Shown here one piece after another: positions 1 to 8,886 of a DNA stretch of 64,000 nucleotides (the first letter of the stretch is position 1; each line of letters begins with the position of its first letter). Source of the DNA: an uncultured Pelagibacteraceae bacterium (lineage in GTDB: Bacteria > Pseudomonadota > Alphaproteobacteria > Pelagibacterales > Pelagibacteraceae); assembly GCA_902517495.1 (NCBI GenBank), contig CABYCO010000001.1, positions 1 to 64,000 on the forward strand, written 5' to 3'. The notes beneath the pieces were generated by a model, which was not told where the DNA came from, searched no databases, and saw nothing but the letters and a program-made list of their open reading frames with translations. The position numbers and the translations under genes were made by a program.

Positions 1-1
1 T

Positions 2-1093
2 GATGAAATTAAAAAAAAAAAGATTGAAAAAAATAAATTTCTCCCAAAAAAGATTTCGAGTGAAGATATATGCATGATATTTTTTACTTCTGGGTCAACT
101 GGAGATCCTAAAGGAGTTTTAATTAATTACAGAGGTTTTTTAAACTCTCTTTTTGAACAAAAAAGAATTATTTACAAGAATAAAAAAAACTTAATTTTCG
201 GAGATTATCATGATACTTCATTTATTATTTCTTTAAATATTCTGCTATTATGTTTTTTTACAAAAAATACTATAGTGCCAGCAATTAATGATGCTGAGAC
301 ATTTTTCCCAATTAACCATATAAAAAAAAATAAAATTAATGTCATAGTTACAGTGCCTTCAACCATAGCAAGGTTAAGAGACTACTTAAAAAAAAAACAA
401 CTAAAAAATTCCTTCGAAATAATTGTGATGTGTGGAGAACCATTTTATTTAGATATTTATGATCTAATGTTAAATAAAATTAATTCTAAAAAAATATACA
501 ATTGTTATGGAAGTACAGAGCTATCTCCTTGGGTTTTTTCACATCTATGTAAAAAGTCAGATATATTTGATTTCAACAAATTTAACTTAATTCCGATAGG
601 TAAGCCATTCAGACATACAAATGCTTTAATAAAAAATAATGAATTACAAATCTCTGGAAAGATGCTTTCAAATGGATATTTAAATAAAAATGAAAATAGA
701 CAAAAATTTTTCAAAATTAATAATACATATTGGTATAAAACAGGTGATATTGCCACGATGCATAATGATTGCTTCATAGTAACCGGTAGAAAAGACAGAA
801 TAATAAAAGTTAAAGGTTACAGGATTGACTTAACTGAAATTGAGAAATTTTTAAGAGATATAAATTCAATTGACAATGCAATTTGTTTTCTAAATCAAAA
901 AAGTGAAAAAATAATAATAGCTATTATAGAGTGTCGAAATAAATTATCAGTTAATAAGATAATTAGTTCTCTACAAGTAAATATACCTAACTACATGATT
1001 CCAAGAAAATTTCATTTCATGAATAAATTTCCGCTAAATAAGAGCGGCAAAATCGATAGAAATACAATTACAAAACTATATAATTACAGTTAG
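2..1093 (+). CDS. AMP-forming adenylation enzyme (5'-truncated by window edge)
   Basis: Stand-alone adenylate-forming enzyme of the ANL superfamily, which activates a carboxylate with ATP. The frame is open from base 2, so the N-terminus lies outside the window; the first internal ATG (74) falls just before the phosphate-binding motif and is not the true start. Core motifs appear in order: TSGSTGDPKG (A3), NCYGSTELSP (A5), YKTGD (A7), GRKDRIIKVKGYRIDLTEIE (A8) and the lysine motif NKSGKIDR (A10). The A8/A10 motifs resemble amino-acid adenylation domains (DltA/NRPS type) more than acyl-CoA synthetases. No carrier protein is visible downstream, so the substrate cannot be named. YajQ follows 13 bases later but is probably unrelated. 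Confidence 0.85.
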   Translation, partial: DEIKKKKIEKNKFLPKKISSEDICMIFFTSGSTGDPKGVLINYRGFLNSLFEQKRIIYKNKKNLIFGDYHDTSFIISLNILLLCFFTKNTIVPAINDAETFFPINHIKKNKINVIVTVPSTIARLRDYLKKKQLKNSFEIIVMCGEPFYLDIYDLMLNKINSKKIYNCYGSTELSPWVFSHLCKKSDIFDFNKFNLIPIGKPFRHTNALIKNNELQISGKMLSNGYLNKNENRQKFFKINNTYWYKTGDIATMHNDCFIVTGRKDRIIKVKGYRIDLTEIEKFLRDINSIDNAICFLNQKSEKIIIAIIECRNKLSVNKIISSLQVNIPNYMIPRKFHFMNKFPLNKSGKIDRNTITKLYNYS

Positions 1094-1106
1094 TTTTAAA
1101 AAAATT

Positions 1107-1592
1107 ATGCCTTCATTTGATGTAATAAGTAAAATCAATTATCAAGAGTTTGATAATGCTCTTGCTAACTGTTTGAGAGAAATAGCTAATAGATATGATT
1201 TTAAAGGACTTAATATTTCAATTGAAAGAAAAGATAAAATAATAACTACACTAGCGCCAGATGCATTAAAGTTAAAACAAGTAAATGAATTGTTGCAAGT
1301 TCATCTTATAAGAAGAAAAGTTGATCCAAGAGTAATAAATGTTAAAAATTCAGAAGGTGCGGCTGGTGGAACCATCAGACAAGTCAGTGAATTAGCTGAG
1401 GGTATTAGCCAAGAAAATGCTAAGAAGATTATTGCTGATGTAAAAAAACTAAAACTTAAAATCCAAATTAAAATTCAAGGCGAAGAATTAAGAGCGCAAG
1501 GAAAAAAAAGAGATGATCTTCAAGAAGCAATATCTGCAATAGAAGCTATAGATATAGGGCTTCCAGTTGAATTTATAAACTTTAGAGATTAA
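1107..1592 (+). CDS. yajQ: YajQ family nucleotide-binding protein
   Basis: A 161-aa protein of the YajQ family (usual length about 163). It begins MPSFDVISKINYQEFDNAL and carries the conserved NRYDFKG segment and an internal DPRVINV stretch. Family members are small cytoplasmic alpha/beta proteins; some bind cyclic di-GMP and act with a transcription factor, while others are described only as nucleotide or RNA binding. No signal peptide. It stands between an adenylation gene and an ABC exporter without clear operon logic. Confidence 0.93.
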   Translation: MPSFDVISKINYQEFDNALANCLREIANRYDFKGLNISIERKDKIITTLAPDALKLKQVNELLQVHLIRRKVDPRVINVKNSEGAAGGTIRQVSELAEGISQENAKKIIADVKKLKLKIQIKIQGEELRAQGKKRDDLQEAISAIEAIDIGLPVEFINFRD

Positions 1593-1659
1593 TTCAATTT
1601 TAAGTTTGTAGGCTAGATATTGTAATTGAGTAAAATATCTCTATATAACCACAAATTAC

Positions 1660-2595
1660 ATGTCTACTAATCAAATATCCATTAACAATCTTTCAAAAGC
1701 TTACGACAACGGATTTGAAGCTTTAAAAAAAATTAACTTTGAAATAAAAAAAGGAGAGATTATAGCTCTACTAGGACCAAATGGTGCAGGTAAGACAACT
1801 TTAATCAGTATTATATGTGGTATTGTTACTCCATCCTCAGGAAAAGTAACTGTTGAAAATTTTGATATCATTGAAGATTATCGAGAGACACGTTCAAGAA
1901 TTGGATTGGTCCCACAAGAATTAACATTAGAATTATTTGAAACTGTTTTTAACAATGTCTCTTATTCAAGAGGGTTAAATGGAAAAAAACCTAACCCAGA
2001 ACATATAGAAAAAATTTTAAAAGATTTGAGTATGTGGGATAAAAAAGACCTTAAATTAAGAGAACTATCTGGTGGGATGAAGAGAAGAGTTTTAATTGCA
2101 AAAGCTTTATCTCATGAACCTTCAATATTATTTTTAGACGAACCAACAGCAGGAGTTGATGTTGAGTTAAGAAGAGATATGTGGAAAGTAGTTGAAGATT
2201 TAAGAAAAACTGGAGTAACGATTATTCTAACCACCCATTATATTGAAGAAGCAGAAGCAATAGCAGATAGGGTAGCAGTTATTAACCAAGGGGAAATAAT
2301 AATTATTGATGAAACAAGAGAATTATTAAAAAAGATGGGTAAGAAAAAGTTAAGTGTAAATCTTCAAAGTGAAATTAGTGAAATTCCTGATAGTTTAGGT
2401 AAATATAATTTAGAAATCGGTAAAGATAATAAAACAGTAGAATACACTTATGATGTCAATTCAGAAAGTACTGGGATAACTAACTTACTTAAAGATTTAA
2501 AAGATGCAGGTTTAAAGCTACAGGATTTAAAAACTGAACAAACTACTTTAGAAAAGATATTTGTTAATTTAGTAAAGGAAAATAATGAAATTTAA
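1660..2595 (+). CDS. ABC-2 type exporter ATP-binding protein
   Basis: Cytoplasmic ATPase of an ABC-2 exporter (YadG-like), 311 aa. Walker A is GPNGAGKTT near residue 39, the signature LSGGMKRR near 137, Walker [13 protein letters not shown] near 155, and the switch histidine lies in TTHY. A C-terminal extension of about 90 residues is typical of drug/polysaccharide-type ABC-2 ATPases. The permease gene overlaps its end by 11 bases, so the two are translationally coupled. Substrate unknown. Confidence 0.93.
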   Translation: MSTNQISINNLSKAYDNGFEALKKINFEIKKGEIIALLGPNGAGKTTLISIICGIVTPSSGKVTVENFDIIEDYRETRSRIGLVPQELTLELFETVFNNVSYSRGLNGKKPNPEHIEKILKDLSMWDKKDLKLRELSGGMKRRVLIAKALSHEPSILFLDEPTAGVDVELRRDMWKVVEDLRKTGVTIILTTHYIEEAEAIADRVAVINQGEIIIIDETRELLKKMGKKKLSVNLQSEISEIPDSLGKYNLEIGKDNKTVEYTYDVNSESTGITNLLKDLKDAGLKLQDLKTEQTTLEKIFVNLVKENNEI

Positions 2596-3352
2596 TTATT
2601 ATGCATTTAGAGCCATGTATCTTCATGAAATGGATCGTTTTAAAAGAACTTTGTTGCAATCTCTTTTTTCACCAGTGCTTTCAACCTCTTTATACTTTAT
2701 CGTTTTTGGTTCAGTGATAGGGGGTTATGTGGAGAACATTGATGGTATCAGTTATGGATCTTTTATTGTTCCAGGTTTATTAATGCTTACGTTGCTTACC
2801 CAATCAATTAGTAACACTTCATTTGGTATTTTTTTTCCAAAATTTAACGGTACAATGTATGAAATTTTAGCAGCTCCAATTTCTACATTTGAAATTGTCC
2901 TTGCATTCGTTGGAGCAGGTGCGACTAAAACTTTGTTAATAGGTGTAGTAATTTTTATTACTGCTACTTTTTTTGTAGAAGTTCAGGTGATGTATCCATT
3001 GCTAATGATTTTTTTATTAGTTCTAGTGGCTTTTACCTTTGCTTTATTTGGTTTTTTAATTGGCTTGATGAGTTCTAACTTTGAACAAATGTCAATTATT
3101 CCAACATTAGTGATTACGCCGATGGTTTTCTTGGGGGGAAGTTTATATTCTTTAGATATGTTGCCAGAGTTTTGGCAAACCGTTACTTATTTTAATCCAG
3201 TAGTATATTTAATTAATGGTTTAAGATATGCGTTCTATGGAGTTTCTGATTTCAATATTTGGATCAGTATTAGCTCTATGGTATTTTTTTTAATAATTTG
3301 TGTAACAGTTGTGTCCGTTTTACTCAAAAAAGGCTATAAGATTAAATCCTAG
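2585..3352 (+). CDS. ABC-2 type exporter permease
   Basis: A 255-aa integral membrane protein with about six hydrophobic segments (around residues 20-40, 58-78, 100-125, 135-160, 170-190, 225-247), matching the ABC2_membrane family (YadH-like). The conserved segment [17 protein letters not shown] near the end is characteristic. It overlaps the ATPase gene by 11 bases and should form the homodimeric pore of that exporter. Confidence 0.92.
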   Translation: MKFNYYAFRAMYLHEMDRFKRTLLQSLFSPVLSTSLYFIVFGSVIGGYVENIDGISYGSFIVPGLLMLTLLTQSISNTSFGIFFPKFNGTMYEILAAPISTFEIVLAFVGAGATKTLLIGVVIFITATFFVEVQVMYPLLMIFLLVLVAFTFALFGFLIGLMSSNFEQMSIIPTLVITPMVFLGGSLYSLDMLPEFWQTVTYFNPVVYLINGLRYAFYGVSDFNIWISISSMVFFLIICVTVVSVLLKKGYKIKS

Positions 3353-3360
3353 TTACTTGC

Positions 3361-3483
3361 ATGATTGAAATTATTTTAGGTATATTCGTTATTGTTATTG
3401 TATGTTTTTATTTATTTAGACCTACCTCCAAACAAGAAGAGAAAGACTTCAAATCTAAAAATAATTGGCGAGGTGGATTTTAA
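3361..3483 (+). CDS. small single-span membrane protein (40 aa)
   Basis: A 40-codon frame starting 8 bases after the permease stop. It encodes one hydrophobic segment (MIEIILGIFVIVIVCFYLF) followed by a charged tail ending NNWRGGF. Position, spacing and a clean N-out hydrophobic helix suggest a real small membrane protein cotranscribed with the exporter. No Shine-Dalgarno is evident and I recognise no family. It could be a chance frame. Confidence 0.5.
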   Translation: MIEIILGIFVIVIVCFYLFRPTSKQEEKDFKSKNNWRGGF

Positions 3484-3531
3484 ATGAAAAAACTTTTAGG
3501 GATCGTGGTTCTGGGTTATAGGATTTTATAG
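3484..3531 (+). pseudogene. orphan signal-peptide fragment (gene remnant)
   Basis: Directly after the preceding stop codon lies ATG plus 14 codons, MKKLLGIVVLGYRIL, then a stop. The first eleven codons match the start of the MORN-repeat protein at 8887 (MKKLLGIVVLG) almost base for base. The frame then runs into the island's repeated leader module. This looks like the leftover 5' end of a lost secreted-protein gene rather than a functional peptide. Confidence 0.5.
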
Positions 3532-3626
3532 CATACTAGAAATGAAACTAGAAATATTTGAGATAAATCAAATAGATATTTTTAAAGAAAATAGACTCAT
3601 GATTCAGAATTTGATAGTATTATATT
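3521..3626 (+). repeat. island leader module, copy 1
   Basis: Begins with ggattttata, then the paired direct repeat actagaaatga/aactagaaat, then gataaatcaa and an AT-rich stretch reaching the start codon at 3627. The 65 bases before the start codon align without gaps to the 65 bases before the GTG at 8293, with 52 identical by eye. The same upstream half recurs near 5931, 6171, 7960, 8201 and 9804. It may carry the promoter for the downstream secreted gene. Confidence 0.6.
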
Positions 3627-4733
3627 ATGAAAAAAATTTTGGTTATTACATTATTAATTTTTATCTCAAGTACAGTTCTTAACGCAGAAACAATTAAACC
3701 AAAAAAAACACCGCTAAAAAAATTATCCAAACAACTAGGCAATGGAGAAATAATTAAGATTAATTCATATCAAACTTCTGATTATAAAGGCATTATGGAG
3801 GGCTGGTATAAAGAGAGTCCAATAATAGTTGATGCTCTTATTACTTATCCAGAGGGAGAAGGTCCATTTCCTCTTTTGTTAATCGTTCATAGTAGTGGTG
3901 GTGCTGATGAGTTTACTGCAGATTGGTTAGAATTTATGAGAGATCAACAAAAGCCATTACTAGACATGGGTATAGCTACTATGTATTTAGATAATTTTTC
4001 CGCAAGAGGTGCAAAACACACTTACCGTGATCAATCAAAGGCATCTTTATGGTCTACTTATATAGATGTGTTTATGGCATTAGAGTATCTCAGCAAAGAT
4101 CCAAAAATAAATATTAAAAAAGTTGGTGTCTCTGGCTATTCACGTGGAGGAAACCTTTCAATTATGGCTGCTGAAAAAAGATTGAGAGATATATTAGTTA
4201 GCAAAGATCTTTATTTTGCTGCGTCTCAACCAAGATCTGCTGAATGCGGAATTACTGGAATGTTTAGAAATCCAACTCCAGTTAAAGAAACTAAAATTTG
4301 GTATGTACATGGTTTAGCTGAGGATTATACTTTACCAGGTCCGTGTGTAGAAATAATGGAAAAAATGCAAGCTAAAGGTGCTGATATTGAAATAGATCTA
4401 AGAGAGGGATGGTATCATTTATTTACTGGAAATTATGAGCCAGAAATTGAAAAAAGATCACAATATTTTTGGAAGTGTCCTAATTTTTACACAGAGGATG
4501 ATGGAAATCCTAATAAAGAGTTTCTTGATTTAATTTTAAAAAATACAAAAATAAAAAGTTTGGATGAATTTAATGAGTTATCACGCAAAAATCCAAGAAA
4601 AGCTTTTAAAACAATGTTCAAGGGTCTTAAAAAAGAAAAATGTATTGGAAAAGGTGTTACTGAAGGGGGTAACCATGGAAAAACTTTTATGCCAGAGTAT
4701 TTAGCTTTTTGGAGAAAAAATTTACTAAATTAA
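3627..4733 (+). CDS. secreted alpha/beta hydrolase, dienelactone-hydrolase type
   Basis: A 368-aa exported protein with a signal peptide (residues 1-20, ending VLNA). The mature part has an alpha/beta-hydrolase fold: FPLLLIVHSSGG (oxyanion region, about 82-92), nucleophile elbow GYSRGG with Ser at about 172, and a late His in GWYHLFTG as the likely base. It fits the dienelactone hydrolase family (COG0412), though periplasmic members are less usual. The leader module precedes it directly and a second hydrolase follows. Substrate unknown; probably an ester or lactone. Confidence 0.8.
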   Translation: MKKILVITLLIFISSTVLNAETIKPKKTPLKKLSKQLGNGEIIKINSYQTSDYKGIMEGWYKESPIIVDALITYPEGEGPFPLLLIVHSSGGADEFTADWLEFMRDQQKPLLDMGIATMYLDNFSARGAKHTYRDQSKASLWSTYIDVFMALEYLSKDPKINIKKVGVSGYSRGGNLSIMAAEKRLRDILVSKDLYFAASQPRSAECGITGMFRNPTPVKETKIWYVHGLAEDYTLPGPCVEIMEKMQAKGADIEIDLREGWYHLFTGNYEPEIEKRSQYFWKCPNFYTEDDGNPNKEFLDLILKNTKIKSLDEFNELSRKNPRKAFKTMFKGLKKEKCIGKGVTEGGNHGKTFMPEYLAFWRKNLLN

Positions 4734-4853
4734 GCTAATTTAATAAATAGCATACTTAAATGATAAATTAATGAAGAAAATATTAAAAAGTAGAAAAAAA
4801 GAATAGTGTACTTACAAATTTACAGAGTACACCAAAGAAGGTTAGTTTAAAAA

Positions 4854-5888
4854 ATGCAAAAGGTAATCTTTACAATTTTTATCATATTTATCTTTCTTGC
4901 CACAAATACGTTAAAAGCAGAGATAATATGCCTAAAAAAGACTGGTTTAATAAGTGATAAATATAAATATTTAAAAAAAGATCATAAATTCAAAGACCCA
5001 AAAAATACAATAATATTTTTGTTCCATCATGGAGGTAAAGGGGATAGAGCAGCAAAGAAAGGCGATTGTCCTTTTCCAAAAAAATACATCAAAAATGTTA
5101 TGGATTTATCAAATGAAGATTTTGGATATAAAAAAAGTTTTGTCTATTTGGTTAATACAAAATCTTTATGGGGTGATGCTTATAAGAATAAAAAAAGCAA
5201 AACAAAATGGTTACCTTTCCCTGGTGGGAATTATCCTGGAAAAACAAAAACAGAAAAAAAAATAGATTTAACAAATCAGATAATTGATAATTTAATTCAA
5301 AGAGGAATAAACAGTAATAACATAATAATTTCGGGGCATTCTTGTGGTGGCTGGCTAACTTTATTATATGTTGCACAGTATCCAGAAAAAGTCAGAGGTG
5401 GCATTGCATACCACCCAGCTTGTTATGGTGAATTAAGTGCTTATAAAATTTGGACAGAAAAAGGGAAAGATGATTATTTATGGGATTTCAACGATCACGA
5501 ATACAAAGATAAATCAAAAAAAGTAGGTATTTCAAAAACATGTGATACTAAAGATAAATATGCATGGGAATATGCATGTGCGAAAAAATATTTACAAAAA
5601 AGAGCATCAGAAATTAAAATTATAAAAAATACAAAAAAATTAGAGCTAGTAGTAATTCATAATGACGACGACGGCTATGAAGGTAAAACGAGTAAATGGC
5701 TGAAAGATATTAAATCTGTTGAATTTATTGAGACTCCAACTAAAAACCTGGATTACAAAATTAACAAAAAATCGTGTAAGGGAGCAAAGTACAGAACTTG
5801 GTATGGTACAGAGATTGGACACACTATAAATGCATCAAAATGTATGTCAGAATTTTTTCCTAGAATAGTAAAATATTTTAAAAATTAA
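4854..5888 (+). CDS. secreted alpha/beta hydrolase-like protein
   Basis: A 344-aa exported protein with signal peptide MQKVIFTIFIIFIFLATNTLKA. The nucleophile elbow is GHSCGGW with Ser near residue 163. Candidate acid residues are in HNDDDGYEG and the base in GTEIGHTIN near the end. Several cysteines in the mature part suggest periplasmic disulfides. It resembles esterase/peptidase-type hydrolases but I cannot place the family. No close sequence relation to the previous hydrolase is evident beyond the fold. Confidence 0.7.
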   Translation: MQKVIFTIFIIFIFLATNTLKAEIICLKKTGLISDKYKYLKKDHKFKDPKNTIIFLFHHGGKGDRAAKKGDCPFPKKYIKNVMDLSNEDFGYKKSFVYLVNTKSLWGDAYKNKKSKTKWLPFPGGNYPGKTKTEKKIDLTNQIIDNLIQRGINSNNIIISGHSCGGWLTLLYVAQYPEKVRGGIAYHPACYGELSAYKIWTEKGKDDYLWDFNDHEYKDKSKKVGISKTCDTKDKYAWEYACAKKYLQKRASEIKIIKNTKKLELVVIHNDDDGYEGKTSKWLKDIKSVEFIETPTKNLDYKINKKSCKGAKYRTWYGTEIGHTINASKCMSEFFPRIVKYFKN

Positions 5889-5900
5889 GGAACTAAAGAG

Positions 5901-5999
5901 ATGAAAAAACTTTTAAGGATAACTATTATAGGATTTTATAGGATAACTAGAACCACAACTAGAACTTTTGGAGATGTTTCAAGGTTTTGTAGTAAATGA
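5901..5999 (+). pseudogene. remnant: signal-peptide start fused to leader module
   Basis: A 32-codon frame beginning MKKLLRITIIGFYR, whose first codons match the island's recurring MKKLL signal-peptide start. The rest is simply a translation of leader module copy 2. Its stop overlaps the next remnant's ATG. I take it as a decayed 5' gene end. Confidence 0.4.
5931..5975 (+). repeat. island leader module, copy 2 (diverged)
   Basis: Starts ggattttataggata as at 3521 and 9804, and has a diverged paired repeat (actagaaccac/aactagaac). It sits just before a decayed copy of the 75-aa gene. The 323-base gap from 5889 to 6211 holds only this module, gene remnants and copy 3. Confidence 0.5.
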
Positions 6000-6169
6000 A
6001 TGAAGATAATCGGCGTAAACTCTGGGTTTTAATTCAGGAAGCTGGCGATTATTTGGGGGATTGGCGGTTCAAACTAATCCACATTAAGCTGCATTATTCT
6101 ACAGTACTTATGCAGATATTAAAAAGTTATCTTAAAATAAATCGCTTAAAGACTCGTCAATTTAATTAA
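5996..6169 (+). pseudogene. decayed copy of the 75-aa gene at 9868
   Basis: A 57-codon frame beginning MNEDNRRKLWVLIQEAGDYL, clearly homologous to the first 20 residues of the intact gene at 9868. After GDYLG the frame diverges (DWRFKLIHIKL...), consistent with an indel. In another frame the second half still reads YSTYADIKKLS, matching the second remnant at 8024. Whether the frameshifted 57-aa product is made is unknown; decay is the simpler reading. Confidence 0.55.
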
Positions 6170-6170
6170 A

Positions 6171-6210
6171 AAACTAGAAATGAAACTAGAAATATTTTAG
6201 ATAAATTAGT
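6171..6210 (+). repeat. island leader module, copy 3
   Basis: Contains aactagaaatgaaactagaa then atattttagataaatt, ending one base before the start codon at 6212. This is the 3' part of the module found at 3521. It gives the 578-aa protein the same kind of leader as its neighbours. Confidence 0.5.
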
Positions 6211-6211
6211 A

Positions 6212-7948
6212 ATGAAAAAAATTGTAATTTATATTCTTTTAATTTTTTTAAATTTGAACATCGCCAATAGCAATGAAAGATCAGAAAAAGAAATTAAATT
6301 AGGTGTATTTTTAGATGACCTAAATGATATTGGAAGTTTTGAAAAAATTGATTTTTCTCCAATAGGTATGTTTCCAGAAACAGCAACCGGTTTCCATAAA
6401 AAACAAACAATTGCTAACAAAAAATTTATTAAAATATTTATATCTCAAAAAGGATTAATGGAAAAATATACAGATAGAGTCATCTTAGGAATGGCATATT
6501 TTGAATATTTTTATATGCAACAATTAAAAGAAAATAAAAAATCACTTGAAGTATTCCAAGCCAAATATCCCAATGTAAATGCAGCAACTAAAAGAAATGT
6601 AAAAAAATTATATGGGTTAAACAAAGCAAAAAAATCTATGAGAGAAGCATTGGGCCTTTCATTAAATGATAGTCCTGAAGTAGCTATCAAAAGATACTAC
6701 ACATTATATAAACTCTTAAATCAGGCTGAAGTTAAGACTATAAAAATTTCTAAAGAAGATAAAAAATCAATAAAAATACATAACAAAATCTCTAAAAATA
6801 TATCCAAATTAAAATCTCTTATAGAAGATAAAAAAAATGTGAGATTAAATAAAAAAAAATTTAACAAGGAATACAATAAAACTTTTAAATCTCTATCTAA
6901 AGATTTGAAAAAAAATAAAAATAATAAAGATTATGAGCTTTTAACTTCATTTTTGATAGAAATTGAAAAATTAAGAGATAATAATCTTGATGCATTATTG
7001 AGTGGATACAAGATTTCAGAATTTGTACTTCAAAATATAAAAAAAGACAAAATACCAAAAAAATTTGAACAAGATTTATCAAATGCTAATTTTGATGACT
7101 TTCAACAAGAAGAGTTGGAAATATTAGGAAAAATAACTAAGTCGACGAAACTTAATAAAAATGTTAAATCAAATGAAATTCAGCTACATATATTAAATTT
7201 AGAAAATTCTAATATTCCAGTAAGTAGATTTTTAAATGTTTATAAGGACGAGCTTAATGTAAAATTAGATACCATAAACCTTATGGTTGCTTCATCCTCT
7301 GAAATGAAAGATTGGAAACTTAGTGATTGGGCAAATGCTTGGAAAAATCCTATTCCAAAATCAATCGTTGATGAGGCTGGAATTGAAATAACTCTGTCTG
7401 AGGATGAAATTGAGTCAATAAAAGCACAACTAGCTATGAAAAATTTTAAGGAACTACTAGATTTAGAAGAGTTTAACAATTTGATTAAAACAAATTCTGA
7501 TAATTTTTCACAAATTGCAAATGATTTAACTTTAAATACACAGTCATTCGAATTTTCTTTTACTCTTGATGATTTTGCTAGGTCTTTTGGTGATGCATAC
7601 GGTTTCGATATTAATAACTACTCTGACTTAACAGATTTAGCAAACGCGCAACATGGAGCTAACTGGTCTGTAGAAGAATATTCTTCTGTATATCAAGCAA
7701 ATGTCGATGTTATTAATTCTCTAGCAAAAGGTAATTTTGACTATAATTTTGCTAGTCAGTTAGGAGCAAGTCTTCAAGATGTGGCGGATACTATTAGAGT
7801 TGCAGCTAGCGCAGGAATAACTGTAGATCTAGAGGCAACTGCTCAAGGTTTAGGTTATAGTAGTTTTGCAGATGCTGTTGCAGACTACAATGCTCAGCAT
7901 GGAACTAATTATACTGTTGATGAAGCAAAAGAGTCTTTGGGACAATAA
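6212..7948 (+). CDS. large secreted protein of unknown function with C-terminal repeats
   Basis: A 578-aa protein with signal peptide MKKIVIYILLIFLNLNIANS. Residues about 20-450 are very lysine- and asparagine-rich and probably helical. From about residue 450 composition changes: lysine nearly disappears and the tail is acidic with Ala, Gly and aromatic residues. The tail holds two related motifs, NAQHGANWSVEEY and NAQHGTNYTVDEA, each after a YS(D/S)(L/F) segment, suggesting a small repeated domain possibly used for secretion or surface binding. Unlike the region around it, the last 300 bases look less AT-rich. I recognise no family. Confidence 0.75.
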   Translation: MKKIVIYILLIFLNLNIANSNERSEKEIKLGVFLDDLNDIGSFEKIDFSPIGMFPETATGFHKKQTIANKKFIKIFISQKGLMEKYTDRVILGMAYFEYFYMQQLKENKKSLEVFQAKYPNVNAATKRNVKKLYGLNKAKKSMREALGLSLNDSPEVAIKRYYTLYKLLNQAEVKTIKISKEDKKSIKIHNKISKNISKLKSLIEDKKNVRLNKKKFNKEYNKTFKSLSKDLKKNKNNKDYELLTSFLIEIEKLRDNNLDALLSGYKISEFVLQNIKKDKIPKKFEQDLSNANFDDFQQEELEILGKITKSTKLNKNVKSNEIQLHILNLENSNIPVSRFLNVYKDELNVKLDTINLMVASSSEMKDWKLSDWANAWKNPIPKSIVDEAGIEITLSEDEIESIKAQLAMKNFKELLDLEEFNNLIKTNSDNFSQIANDLTLNTQSFEFSFTLDDFARSFGDAYGFDINNYSDLTDLANAQHGANWSVEEYSSVYQANVDVINSLAKGNFDYNFASQLGASLQDVADTIRVAASAGITVDLEATAQGLGYSSFADAVADYNAQHGTNYTVDEAKESLGQ

Positions 7949-7959
7949 ATTATATTAAA

Positions 7960-8010
7960 GGATTTTAAAGGATACTAGAAATGAAACTAGAAATATTAGA
8001 GATAAATCAG
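7960..8010 (+). repeat. island leader module, copy 4
   Basis: Reads ggattttaaaggatactag, followed by the direct repeat actagaaatga/aactagaaat and gataaatca. It precedes the second decayed copy of the 75-aa gene. The 344-base gap 7949-8292 contains this module, that remnant and copy 5. Confidence 0.6.
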
Positions 8011-8023
8011 AGTTTTGGAGATA

Positions 8024-8163
8024 ATGAATAAAGAAAACGCAAGTAAACTGTGGAAAATTATTCAGGAAGCTGGCGATTATTTACGGGATTAGAGGTTCAC
8101 ATTAATCCACATTAGGCTACATTAAACTACAGTGCTTATGCGGATATTAAAAAGTTAGCTTGA
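8024..8163 (+). pseudogene. second decayed copy of the 75-aa gene
   Basis: The first 20 codons (MNKENASKLWKIIQEAGDYL) are nearly base-identical to the start of the intact gene at 9868, then an in-frame TAG stops the frame at 8092. Further on, another frame reads NYSAYADIKKLA before a TGA at 8161. Near identity at the 5' end argues for a fairly recent duplication or conversion with the intact gene. Confidence 0.65.
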
Positions 8164-8200
8164 AATAAATCGCTTAAAGACTCCTCAATTTAACTAAAAA

Positions 8201-8292
8201 ACTTGATACCAAACTTGTAGAAAAAGAGATAAATCAAATAGCCATATTTCAAGCAAATAGACTCATGGTTATGGATTTGGTAGTGTTGAATT
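8201..8292 (+). repeat. island leader module, copy 5
   Basis: Has acttgataccaaacttgtag, a variant of the paired repeat, then gataaatcaaatag and a stretch running to the GTG at 8293. The last 65 bases align gap-free with the leader of the hydrolase at 3627. Confidence 0.6.
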
Positions 8293-8886
8293 GTGAAAAA
8301 GCTTCTAGGAGTATTATTTATATTTTTGTTGTTAATGCCAATTGCAAAATCTGAAGAGATAAGTCTCAAAGGTTTTAAATTAGGAATGACCAAGAAAGAA
8401 TTTAAAAAAAATTGGAAGTCAAAAAGAGTAAAATTGCATCAAGCTTTAACAAGTTTCATTATTCCACACTATACAGTTACTCTTGCAGGTGTGAACGTTG
8501 ATAAACCAATAATTTGGTGGCTAGATAAAAAAGTTGATACAATACAATTTAGATTTTTCTACCAACTTGATGCAGTAAAACCTCTTCCGTGTAGTGATGT
8601 TGAATCTTGTAATAGTGTAATTCAACCAGCAGCTAACTTTGTAAGAGTAGTTGAGGCTATAAAACAAAAATATCCAGGTTTTAAATGTACAGAAACTGAA
8701 CTCATGAACAAAATGGGCGCTACTTTTATGAATAGAAAATGCATATACCACCATGGTGATGGTGTTTCTATTTCAACTATAAGATATCGAAATAATGATT
8801 GGTGGGGAACAATAACAATCTTACCAACTGCTGAGTATAAACAAGGTCAGAGTCAAGATGCAAAAACCTTCAATGATGACTTATAA
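8293..8886 (+). CDS. secreted protein of unknown function (197 aa)
   Basis: Starts with GTG and has signal peptide MKKLLGVLFIFLLLMPIAKS. The mature start ISLKGFKLGMTKKEFKK resembles the short 'GF.LGMt..E' motif common in small periplasmic proteins that begin with a calcium- or ligand-binding-like fold, but I cannot assign a family. Four Cys (PCSDVESC and KCTE...RKC) may form disulfides. The next gene starts at the base after its stop. Confidence 0.72.
   Translation: MKKLLGVLFIFLLLMPIAKSEEISLKGFKLGMTKKEFKKNWKSKRVKLHQALTSFIIPHYTVTLAGVNVDKPIIWWLDKKVDTIQFRFFYQLDAVKPLPCSDVESCNSVIQPAANFVRVVEAIKQKYPGFKCTETELMNKMGATFMNRKCIYHHGDGVSISTIRYRNNDWWGTITILPTAEYKQGQSQDAKTFNDDL

Noticed and set aside
4772-4807. 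Short frame MKKILKSRKKE between the two hydrolases
   Set aside because: Eleven codons, lysine-rich from A-runs; could be another signal-peptide remnant but evidence is too thin.
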